13,589 bases of DNA, from contig JAFGHG010000188.1 of assembly GCA_016939345.1 (NCBI GenBank), positions 1 to 13,589 of the forward strand, read 5' to 3'. Source of the DNA: Candidatus Omnitrophota bacterium. GTDB taxonomy: Bacteria > Omnitrophota > Gorgyraeia > Duberdicusellales > 4484-171. Made by a program: the position numbers and the translations under genes. Position 1 is the first letter of the stretch. Each line of letters starts with the position of its first letter. Under the pieces are notes generated by a model, which did not search any database, was not told the DNA's origin, and was given only the letters and a program-made list of their open reading frames with translations. Below, piece by piece: positions 1 through 5,621 of the stretch.

Positions 1-1
1 A

Positions 2-103
2 GCCTTAGCTAAGGTTTTAGAGCCATATAAAGAAAAAGTAGTTAAATTACACGGCTTAGATTATGCAAACCTGTATTGTTTATGTTCTGGTTGTAGTAAA
101 TAA
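2..103 (+). CDS. C-terminal end of an unidentified protein (5' truncated by window edge)
   Basis: This is the only frame of the three + strand frames open from the window edge; the other two hit stops within the first 12 bases. It encodes 33 residues and ends in TAA. The visible tail has a charged, lysine-rich stretch followed by a short cysteine-rich terminus (YCLCSGCSK). The Cys-x-Cys-x-x-Cys spacing could bind a metal or an iron-sulphur cluster, but too little is present to name a family. It lies 67 bases upstream of the response regulator in the same orientation, so it could be cotranscribed with it or be the end of an unrelated upstream unit. Confidence 0.55.
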   Translation, partial: ALAKVLEPYKEKVVKLHGLDYANLYCLCSGCSK

Positions 104-106
104 AAA

Positions 107-142
107 ACTGCATTTTTAGTCTGAGCAGATCTTAAAAGCAGT
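107..142 (+). repeat. imperfect inverted repeat upstream of phoB
   Basis: ACTGC (107-111) plus TTTTA (114-118) can pair with TAAAA (133-137) plus GCAGT (138-142), leaving a two-base bulge and a 14-base loop. No T-run follows on the + strand, so it is not a standard terminator. It occupies much of the gap between the upstream partial gene and phoB and could be a 5'-UTR structure or a chance repeat. Confidence 0.3.
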
Positions 143-170
143 ACAACGAAATTAAATCAGGAGAGTCCAG

Positions 171-860
171 GTGACAAGACCTAAAATTCTAATAGTCGAA
201 GACGACAAGAATATTTTCAAACTACTGAAATATAATCTGGAGAAGGAAGGGTTTGATTGCCAAGTTTCGATAACCGGCGAGGGCGCTTTAGAGCTGCTTG
301 ACACTGAACCAGTAGATTTAATTATACTGGACATAATGCTGCCGAAAATGGATGGTTTGCAGGTTTGTAAATTGATAAAACAAGATAAAAGTCTTGTTTC
401 CATACCTATTATAATGCTTACCGCAAAAGGCGAAGAGATAGACAGGATCGTAGGATTTGAGCTTGGAGTTGATGATTATGTGGTTAAGCCTTTTAGTCCT
501 AGGGAACTCGTTTTACGGGTTAAAGCCATACTTAACCGCGGCAAAAAACCAGTTGAAAGCAAAGAAATATTAAGCATTGATAAGCTGATAGTTGATACAA
601 GCAGGTATAGAGTCAGCGTTGACGAGAAGGATGTAGCATTGACCCGGATGGAGTTTAAGCTGCTTGTTGCCCTCATGCAGAGAAAGGGCAGAGTATTATC
701 CCGTGATGATCTGCTAGAGGAAGTCTGGGGTATGAGCACAGATGTCACGACTCGTACTGTTGACACTCATATCAAGAAGCTGCGTCAGAAGTTGAAAAAA
801 ATGGGAAGGCTTATAGAAACGGTCAGGGGCATTGGATACCGATTCAATTATGAACAGTAA
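171..860 (+). CDS. phoB: PhoB-type response regulator (OmpR/PhoB family), phosphate regulon activator
   Basis: The 229-residue protein has the standard two-domain layout. The receiver domain covers about residues 4-118, with acidic residues E10-D11-D12, the phospho-acceptor D54 (in LDIMLP), T84 and K106 (in VKPF). A winged-helix OmpR-type DNA-binding domain covers about 130-227 and ends in the typical TVRGIGYRF strand. Length matches PhoB (about 229). The start is GTG, chosen because an AGGAGAG SD lies 5 bases upstream (160-165) and the receiver begins right after it. When phosphorylated by the partner kinase, such proteins bind 11-bp-phased direct repeats in front of promoters; such an array occurs at 2650-2700, upstream of the small-protein/porin/pst genes. 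The phoR start overlaps its 3' end, indicating one transcript. Assignment to phosphate rather than another signal rests on the neighbouring pst-phoU genes. Confidence 0.93.
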   Translation: MTRPKILIVEDDKNIFKLLKYNLEKEGFDCQVSITGEGALELLDTEPVDLIILDIMLPKMDGLQVCKLIKQDKSLVSIPIIMLTAKGEEIDRIVGFELGVDDYVVKPFSPRELVLRVKAILNRGKKPVESKEILSIDKLIVDTSRYRVSVDEKDVALTRMEFKLLVALMQRKGRVLSRDDLLEEVWGMSTDVTTRTVDTHIKKLRQKLKKMGRLIETVRGIGYRFNYEQ

Positions 861-2634
861 ACCTAAAATCCCCATACATCTTAAGATTACTTTTCTAATA
901 AGCATCATTGCTGCTTTGGCTTTAGCCGGTTTTTACTTTTACCTGAATAATTATTTAACCGATAACACATTTAACCGGATAAAGTTACGGCTTGAGCGCG
1001 AAGCTTCTCTGGCAAAGACCTTTCTTGAAAAGGACTTTTCGGGAATTTTTAACTACCAGGAGCTGGATGCTTTTTCTGATCAGGTCGGCCGGGATCTAGG
1101 CCTGCGGGTGACTATTATGGGCCCGGCAGGAACTGTCTTCGGTGATTCTGAGCTTGACAAAGAATCCTTGAAAACAGTAGAAAACCACCTTAATCGGCCG
1201 GAAGTCCAGCAAGCCCTTTCTTCAGGCAAAGGCGTAAGCCGGCGCTATAGCAAGACAGTAAAAAAATATATGTTATATCTTGCATATCCTTTTGGCAATG
1301 ACCATGTCCGGGGAATAATCCGGCTTTCAATACCTTTATCAGATATAGAAACAATATCCAGCAGGCTTAAAAGAGTATTAATCATATCTTTGTCTTTTTC
1401 TTTTGCTGCCATACTTCTTGTAAGTTTTCTGGTTTCGGTTTTCATTTCCCGGCCTTTAAGAGAGATGTCCTGGACAGCTGCTTCTATTGCCAGGGGAGAT
1501 TTTTCGAATAAAATCCTTGTGCATTCAAATGATGAGGTCGGTGATCTGGCAGAATCCATAAATTATATGTCTGAACAGATAAATTCAAGGATTCAGGAGG
1601 TTATTTCCAGCAGATCGCGCCTTGAGGCAGTATTGTTGAGCATGTTTGAGGGGGTAATGGTAGTCGATAAAGATGGTTCTATTCTATTGATGAGCGAAAG
1701 CCTAAAAAAGACTTTTCAGGTCACATCGGAATTCATAGGTAAAAGGCCTCTAGAGGTTGTTCGCAATATCGAAATACAGGAAATAGTTGATTCGGTAATA
1801 GAGCTTAAAGAAGGAGTTGAGTCTAGGGAGATCACACTTCTTTTGCCTGATGAAAAGATTTTTTTAATTCATGCAGTCCCGGTAACCAGAGGCAATAATC
1901 TTGAAGGAGGAGTAGTTGTTTTTCACGATATTAGCGAGTTGAGGCGGCTTGAAAAAGTAAGGCAGGATTTTGTTGCCAATGTTTCTCATGAGTTGCGCAC
2001 CCCGTTGACAAGCATCAAGGGTTATGCCGAGACTCTTTTGCAGGGAGCTATAGATGATAAGAAAAATGCCAGAGATTTTCTAGAGATAATACATTCAGAT
2101 GCAGATAGATTGGCAAAATTAGTAGAAGACCTTCTTGATCTTTCTAGGATCGAGTCAGGTAAGCTAAAAATGACTTTGAAGCCTTGCAGGCTTATTCCTG
2201 TAGTAGAACGGGTCGTCTCTTTATTAAAAAAACAGTCTGGCGCAAGGTCAATCACCATAGAAACAGATATAAATAAAAATCTATCTATGGTTATGGCTGA
2301 CGAAAAAAGGCTTGCACAGATACTATTAAATCTTATTGACAATGCCGTTAAATATAACAAAGAAGGCGGTAAAATAATAATAAAGGCTACAGAGAGCAAA
2401 GGCTTTATTATTATTGAAGTCATTGATTCCGGTATAGGCATCCCCGAAAAAGAACTGCCAAGGCTTTTTGAACGTTTTTACCGCGTCGATAAAGCCCGCT
2501 CCCGGGAATTAGGCGGCACAGGACTCGGTCTAGCTATTGTCAAGCATATAGTCCATTCACTGGGCGGTGAGGTCTCTGTAGAAAGCTATTTAGAGCAGGG
2601 TTCCACCTTCCGTTTTACCATCCCTAAAGCCTGA
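850..2634 (+). CDS. phoR: PhoR-type sensor histidine kinase (HAMP-PAS-HisKA-HATPase)
   Basis: This is a membrane kinase of 594 residues from the ATG at 850. A first membrane span (about 13-32) and a second (about 176-199) flank an extracytoplasmic region of about 145 residues. HAMP (about 200-250), a PAS-like domain (about 257-365), HisKA with phospho-acceptor H380 in SHELRTPL, and a HATPase domain follow: N box around N494-N498, G1 box DSGIG at 527-531, F box FERFYR, G2 box GGTGLGLA. All catalytic motifs are intact. An in-frame TTG at 832 would add six residues; I prefer ATG 850, which overlaps the phoB stop by 11 bases, although neither start has a well-spaced SD. The extracytoplasmic region is larger than in E. 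coli PhoR and more like the Bacillus/Thermotoga type. It probably responds to PstSCAB-PhoU status and phosphorylates the adjacent regulator. Confidence 0.92.
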   Translation: MNSKPKIPIHLKITFLISIIAALALAGFYFYLNNYLTDNTFNRIKLRLEREASLAKTFLEKDFSGIFNYQELDAFSDQVGRDLGLRVTIMGPAGTVFGDSELDKESLKTVENHLNRPEVQQALSSGKGVSRRYSKTVKKYMLYLAYPFGNDHVRGIIRLSIPLSDIETISSRLKRVLIISLSFSFAAILLVSFLVSVFISRPLREMSWTAASIARGDFSNKILVHSNDEVGDLAESINYMSEQINSRIQEVISSRSRLEAVLLSMFEGVMVVDKDGSILLMSESLKKTFQVTSEFIGKRPLEVVRNIEIQEIVDSVIELKEGVESREITLLLPDEKIFLIHAVPVTRGNNLEGGVVVFHDISELRRLEKVRQDFVANVSHELRTPLTSIKGYAETLLQGAIDDKKNARDFLEIIHSDADRLAKLVEDLLDLSRIESGKLKMTLKPCRLIPVVERVVSLLKKQSGARSITIETDINKNLSMVMADEKRLAQILLNLIDNAVKYNKEGGKIIIKATESKGFIIIEVIDSGIGIPEKELPRLFERFYRVDKARSRELGGTGLGLAIVKHIVHSLGGEVSVESYLEQGSTFRFTIPKA

Positions 2635-2649
2635 TCCAGGCCATTTTTT
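2629..2649 (+). terminator. compact rho-independent terminator after phoR
   Basis: GCCTG (2629-2633), a three-base loop and CAGGC (2637-2641) form a perfect five-pair stem that includes the phoR stop codon; six T residues follow at 2644-2649. The stem is short, so termination may be partial. It would separate the phoBR transcript from the Pho promoter that begins immediately downstream. Confidence 0.5.
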
Positions 2650-2708
2650 CTTCAAAAAAAGTTCACAAACATTTCACTGGGCCTTTATTTTATCTTCACA
2701 AATATAAT
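2650..2708 (+). promoter_or_regulatory. PHO-box array and -10 element of the pst transcript
   Basis: Five heptamers recur with an exact 11-bp period: CTTCAAA (2650-2656), GTTCACA (2661-2667), TTTCACT (2672-2678), CTTTATT (2683-2689) and CTTCACA (2694-2700). The fourth is the most degenerate. A perfect TATAAT follows at 2703-2708. The position where a -35 hexamer would lie (about 2680-2685, GGCCTT) is not a sigma-70 match, as expected for an activator-dependent promoter. PhoB-family proteins bind 7-bp direct repeats separated by 4 bp placed over the -35 region, which this matches in spacing and position; the repeat itself resembles TT(A/C)ACA-type PHO boxes more than the E. coli CTGTCA core. 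Transcription would start near 2715. Confidence 0.72.
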
Positions 2709-2743
2709 CTATGATTATATCAGATGAAGGAAAAGAAAAAAGC

Positions 2744-2884
2744 ATGACCTTAGAACTACTGGGCTGGATCTTGTTTGTTTTTTTGTCAATAGCAGGGATT
2801 TTTAACTACTTCCTTCACAGCCAGAGTTTTATCGTTACCGACAGTCGACTCAAAAAATCTAAAAAGAGAGGAGGTGAGCGATGA
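2744..2884 (+). CDS. small single-span membrane protein, 46 residues, function unknown
   Basis: This is an open frame of 46 codons from ATG 2744 to TGA 2882-2884. Residues about 4-24 are strongly hydrophobic (LLGWILFVFLSIAGIF core), forming one membrane span, and the C-terminus is basic (KKSKKRGGER), predicting a cytoplasmic tail. Its last codons contain the SD of the next gene, and its stop overlaps the next start as ATGA, a classic sign of translational coupling, which argues for it being a real gene. An in-frame ATG at 2711 lies upstream of the predicted transcription start, so 2744 is preferred; the nearest SD-like AAGG (2727-2730) is rather far, 13 bases away. It is the first gene after the PHO-box promoter. 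I recognise no family. The role may be a small regulator or assembly factor in the phosphate-starvation response, but this is inference. Confidence 0.6.
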   Translation: MTLELLGWILFVFLSIAGIFNYFLHSQSFIVTDSRLKKSKKRGGER

Positions 2885-3069
2885 AAAAGTTTAGATCAAG
2901 TTTGGAAAGAGATTTTGTAGCCAGTAATCTAAGGGCGCAGGTTTCGACACTGCAGAGGCTTCTTGAAGGTATTGAGCAAAGCGATGATTCAGGTAACGAC
3001 TATGCACTGGAGTCATTAAGAAGGGTTGAAGTCCATATTCGCAAGTTACGAAATTTTCTTAATAATTAA
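2881..3069 (+). CDS. small charged, probably helical protein, 62 residues, function unknown
   Basis: The 62-residue product has no signal peptide or membrane span. It is rich in Arg, Lys, Glu and Leu with heptad-like spacing, suggesting two helices (about residues 8-34 and 42-60) joined by a polar loop around QSDDSGNDY, as in a small coiled-coil or helical hairpin. A very strong SD (GAGGAGGTGAG, 2868-2878) precedes ATG 2881, and the start overlaps the previous stop by four bases. It sits second in the predicted phosphate-starvation transcript. I do not recognise a family; the charge pattern would suit a protein-protein adaptor or a small nucleic-acid-binding protein, but nothing in the sequence decides this. 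Confidence 0.75.
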   Translation: MKKFRSSLERDFVASNLRAQVSTLQRLLEGIEQSDDSGNDYALESLRRVEVHIRKLRNFLNN

Positions 3070-3082
3070 AAAAGGTGGTCTT

Positions 3083-3394
3083 ATGGATTTTAAAACAAAA
3101 GTAGAGCGGAAAATTAAATTAGACAAGTGCCCTCACCTTGCCAGAGCCGCGGATAATTTTTTCTGTATTGCCTATTATGATTATTGCAAGGGGTTTATTA
3201 AGCCTTCTTATTCTGAAAGAGAGATACTCTGCACAAAGAGTTCATATAGATTATGTTTTCGTTACAAAAGGGCTAAACAAAAAAAAGGAGGTTGCCACGG
3301 GGGGAAGAAAATTCAAGATTGTTCAGTTAAGGCGCGGATGAAAAGTAGAGGGTATAATTCTAGAGAAAAGGAGGAAAAGGCATGTATAAACTAG
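3083..3394 (+). CDS. small cysteine-rich protein, probable metal or Fe-S binder, 103 residues
   Basis: ATG 3083 is preceded by an AAAGGTGG SD (3070-3077), which beats the in-frame upstream ATG at 3026 lying inside the previous gene. The product is soluble, with no signal peptide. Cysteines occur as C16-x11-C28-x6-C35-x14-C50-x7-C58, with C16 followed by Pro and His (CPHL) and C58 in a YRLCFRY context, then C71, C80 and C101 in a Lys/Arg/Gly-rich tail. The first five look like one compact metal or iron-sulphur site; the basic tail looks disordered. Its 3' end overlaps the porin start by 13 bases, so translation may be coupled. I cannot name the family. Possible roles are redox or metal sensing or an accessory factor for the porin or transporter genes behind it; no role is demonstrated. 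Confidence 0.72.
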   Translation: MDFKTKVERKIKLDKCPHLARAADNFFCIAYYDYCKGFIKPSYSEREILCTKSSYRLCFRYKRAKQKKGGCHGGKKIQDCSVKARMKSRGYNSREKEEKACIN

Positions 3395-4632
3395 CGAGAT
3401 TATTTTTTGCAGCTTTTGTTGTAATTTTCTGTTTCTATTCTAGCCAGGTTTTTGCCGGTGAAGTAGATATTCTGGTTAAAAAACTCGTAGAGAAAGGGAT
3501 ATTGACTAACGGCGAAGCCCAGCAGATTTTGACTGAGACCAAGGAAGAGGTCCGTAAGGAGATAGCCAAAGGAACTTACAGTTCCCTTCCTTCATGGCTT
3601 CAGAACATCAAGCTGAAAGGGGATATGAGGGTCCGTTATCAATGGGAGGATAAAACAAGCGCTGAAGACCAGCACCGGGGCAGAATCCGTTTTCGTTTAG
3701 GTGCTGAGGCAAAAGTAAACGATAAGCTGAAAGTTTTCGCAGGGCTGGCTACAGGCGGAGATGACCCTCGTTCTACAAATCAGACTTTGAACAATACTTT
3801 TGATACTGGCGATATTCGCCTTGATTATGCTATGGGTGAATGGGCTGCTGCACCCTGGGCGACCTTTCGTGCCGGAAAACTTATGGGCATTAAAGATCAG
3901 ATCATGAGGCCGACGGACCTTCTCTGGGATTCTGATATCAACCCCGAAGGTGCCTCAATCCTTTTTAACAAACAGGTTTGGGATAACGTAGGTTTATTCA
4001 TGAATAACGGCGTGTGGATTCTTGATGAGTCTTCGGGAGAAGAGAATGATCCTTACATGGTAGTAGTCCAGCCAGGCTTTAAGGTTGGTTTAGGTGACTT
4101 AGGTTTTATTGGAAGCCCAACTTTAAAAATGGCCACAGCCTGGTATGCCATTGCTAACGAAAGAGGCATTACCCTTGATTGGTCTGCCAGGACTAATTCG
4201 CTGGATGCCAATGGAGATCTTTTGTATAACTACGATGCAGTATCTCCTTCGCTTCAGCTTGACATAGATAATCCCTTGGGAGCTGTTGTCCCTTATGCTT
4301 CTATTTCTGTTGAGGGCATACATAATCCTGATCCCAACGATGATAATAACGGCTGGGCAGCAGGAATAAAGTTCGGGGATAAGAAGATTGCAGATTTCGG
4401 CAATTGGCAGCTTGCTTATGTCTATAAACGTCTTGAGAGGGACGCATGGCTTGATACATTTCCTGATTCTGATGCTTATAGCGGAGGCACAAACATTAAA
4501 GGCCATGAAGCCATTTTATCCTATGGCATAGGAAAGAATACCAGCATTGATATTGATTGGTACACTATGGAGAGGATAAAGGGTAACGGCAGGCGTAATG
4601 TATTTCAAGTTGACTGGAATCTAAAATTTTAA
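3382..4632 (+). CDS. outer-membrane beta-barrel porin (putative porin family), probable phosphate entry channel
   Basis: The 416-residue precursor starts with a signal peptide (basic MYKLAR, hydrophobic core, cleavage after VFA at about residue 25). A short amphipathic segment follows (LVKKLVEKGILTNGEAQQI, about 30-50), typical of putative-porin proteins, where it acts as a periplasmic or cell-wall-contacting coil. The rest alternates polar and aromatic residues in many short strands (for example KLKGDMRVRYQWED, RFRLGAEAKV, WQLAYVYKRL) and ends in phenylalanine (VDWNLKF), the usual barrel-assembly signal. AAGGAGG at 3369-3375 gives a well-spaced SD. It stands directly before pstS with only 26 bases between them, downstream of the PHO-box promoter, so it is probably the outer-membrane phosphate or anion channel of this system, in the role OprP/PhoE play elsewhere though not clearly the same family. 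Confidence 0.82.
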   Translation: MYKLARLFFAAFVVIFCFYSSQVFAGEVDILVKKLVEKGILTNGEAQQILTETKEEVRKEIAKGTYSSLPSWLQNIKLKGDMRVRYQWEDKTSAEDQHRGRIRFRLGAEAKVNDKLKVFAGLATGGDDPRSTNQTLNNTFDTGDIRLDYAMGEWAAAPWATFRAGKLMGIKDQIMRPTDLLWDSDINPEGASILFNKQVWDNVGLFMNNGVWILDESSGEENDPYMVVVQPGFKVGLGDLGFIGSPTLKMATAWYAIANERGITLDWSARTNSLDANGDLLYNYDAVSPSLQLDIDNPLGAVVPYASISVEGIHNPDPNDDNNGWAAGIKFGDKKIADFGNWQLAYVYKRLERDAWLDTFPDSDAYSGGTNIKGHEAILSYGIGKNTSIDIDWYTMERIKGNGRRNVFQVDWNLKF

Positions 4633-4658
4633 GCAAAGCAAAAAAGGAGATTTTAATT

Positions 4659-5471
4659 ATGAGAATATTAAAAAAATCAGCAATTACGTTCATGGTTTTT
4701 CTGCTTGCGGCAGTGCCATTATTTGCAGAAAACATTACCATCAAAGGTTCGACAACTGTTTTGCCTATTGCCCAGGCAACTGCTGAGGAGTTTATGAACA
4801 GCAACCCAAAGATTGATATTTCCGTACAGGGCGGCGGTTCAGGAGTAGGAATAGCAGCTCTTCTTGATTCGACCACCGATATAGCAGATGCCTCAAGGCC
4901 GATCAAAGATAAAGAACTTGACATAGCAGTGGGACGTGGAATCGAGCCTAAGGCTCATGTTGTGGCAATGGATGGCATTGCTGTAGCTGTCCATCCTGCT
5001 AATTCAATAGAGGCTTTGACCAAGCAGCAAGTTAAGGATATATACACTGGTAAAATTTCCAACTGGTCTCAATTGGGAGGTCCGGCAGGCAAGATAGTTG
5101 TAATATCCAGAGATACCTCAAGCGGAACATATGAAGCTTTTAACAGCCTTGCTCTTGGCGGAGCTCGTGTGCGTCCTGATGCTTTGCTGGAAGCCTCAAA
5201 CCAGGCAGTTGCGACAGTTGTAGCCAAGACACCGGGAGCAATAGGCTATCTGGGTTTGGGCTTTGTTTCTGATGCTGTAAAAGCAGTAATCATAGATGGC
5301 ATACAGTGTTCAAAAGAGACAGTGCTGTCTGCGGAGTACCCTTATTCACGGCCTTTATTTATGTACACAAATGGAGCGCCTAAGGGGGCAGTAAAAAGTT
5401 ACCTTGAATTTGTGACCAGCTCAGCAGGTCAGTATATAGCTGAAAAACAGGGTTACGTTGGATTGCAGTAA
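4659..5471 (+). CDS. pstS: periplasmic phosphate-binding protein PstS
   Basis: The 270-residue precursor has a signal peptide cleaved near LFA-E (about residue 23), with no lipobox cysteine, so the mature protein is free in the periplasm. Phosphate-site motifs are present: GSTTVLPIA (30-38), the glycine-rich QGGGSG (57-62), ASRPIKDKE (78-86), and the second-lobe SRDTSSGTYEAF (150-161), where Arg, Ser and Thr side chains and the GT amide normally hold the phosphate. YTGKISNW (129-136) is also typical. Length fits the shorter PstS class. SD AAGGAG (4644-4649) precedes ATG 4659 at 9 bases. It captures inorganic phosphate and hands it to PstC-PstA. Two hairpins follow before pstC, possibly allowing PstS to be made in excess. 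Confidence 0.95.
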   Translation: MRILKKSAITFMVFLLAAVPLFAENITIKGSTTVLPIAQATAEEFMNSNPKIDISVQGGGSGVGIAALLDSTTDIADASRPIKDKELDIAVGRGIEPKAHVVAMDGIAVAVHPANSIEALTKQQVKDIYTGKISNWSQLGGPAGKIVVISRDTSSGTYEAFNSLALGGARVRPDALLEASNQAVATVVAKTPGAIGYLGLGFVSDAVKAVIIDGIQCSKETVLSAEYPYSRPLFMYTNGAPKGAVKSYLEFVTSSAGQYIAEKQGYVGLQ

Positions 5472-5488
5472 TTTTTACTCATTTAACT

Positions 5489-5532
5489 CCTCCTCTCAGC
5501 ACAGCAATAATCTGCTGTGCTGTTGCGGGAGG
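5489..5532 (+). repeat. hairpin 1 between pstS and pstC
   Basis: CAGCACAGCA (5497-5506) and TGCTGTGCTG (5513-5522) form a perfect 10-pair stem around a six-base loop. Outside it, CCTCC (5489-5493) can pair with GGAGG (5528-5532) across a small internal loop. No T-run follows directly; the nearest is CCTTTTTT at 5551-5558. It begins 17 bases after the pstS stop, so it could protect the upstream mRNA from 3' exonucleases or slow polymerase. Confidence 0.75.
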
Positions 5533-5567
5533 TCGAAAATAATTCTCGGCCCTTTTTTGACTTTCCC

Positions 5568-5600
5568 GGCAATACACGGCAAATTCAGCCGTGTATTGCC
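5568..5600 (+). repeat. hairpin 2 between pstS and pstC
   Basis: GGCAATACACGGC (5568-5580) and GCCGTGTATTGCC (5588-5600) form a perfect 13-pair stem around the seven-base loop AAATTCA. CCC (5565-5567) and GGG (5603-5605) can add three outer pairs. It ends about 20 bases before the pstC start and is not followed by a T-run, so it is more likely to affect mRNA stability or pstC initiation than to terminate. Confidence 0.78.
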
Positions 5601-5621
5601 TAGGGACTAGGTTTCTTGACA

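Noticed and set aside
832..849. TTG 832 as the phoR start, giving a 600-residue protein
   Set aside because: The AGGGG upstream is only one to two bases from the TTG, and ATG 850 fits the usual kinase N-terminus better; kept only as an alternative.
1245..1559. 104-codon antisense frame within phoR
   Set aside because: It is opposite the second membrane span and HAMP region, with Ser/Thr-rich low-complexity translation typical of an antisense shadow.
2022..2441. 139-codon antisense frame within phoR
   Set aside because: It is a shadow of the kinase catalytic domain, whose motifs are all intact on the + strand; there is no SD or independent support.
3026..3082. ATG 3026 as the start of the Cys-rich gene
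   Set aside because: It lies inside the 62-residue gene and has no SD, whereas ATG 3083 has AAAGGTGG at proper spacing.
3138..3341. 67-codon + strand frame within the Cys-rich gene
   Set aside because: It lies wholly inside a better-supported frame, has no SD and no recognisable features.
4123..4506. 127-codon antisense frame within the porin gene
   Set aside because: The porin frame is continuous with a signal peptide and terminal Phe; the antisense product has no coherent features.
4565..4924. 119-codon antisense frame across the porin-pstS junction
   Set aside because: It crosses two well-supported genes and the pstS SD; no homology recognised.
5513..5558. hairpin 1 plus T6 at 5553-5558 as a rho-independent terminator
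   Set aside because: The T-run is about 20-30 bases after the stem, too far for intrinsic termination.
5616..5621. TTGACA immediately before pstC as a -35 box or TTG start
   Set aside because: No -10 lies 16-18 bases downstream, and ATG 5622 is a better start.
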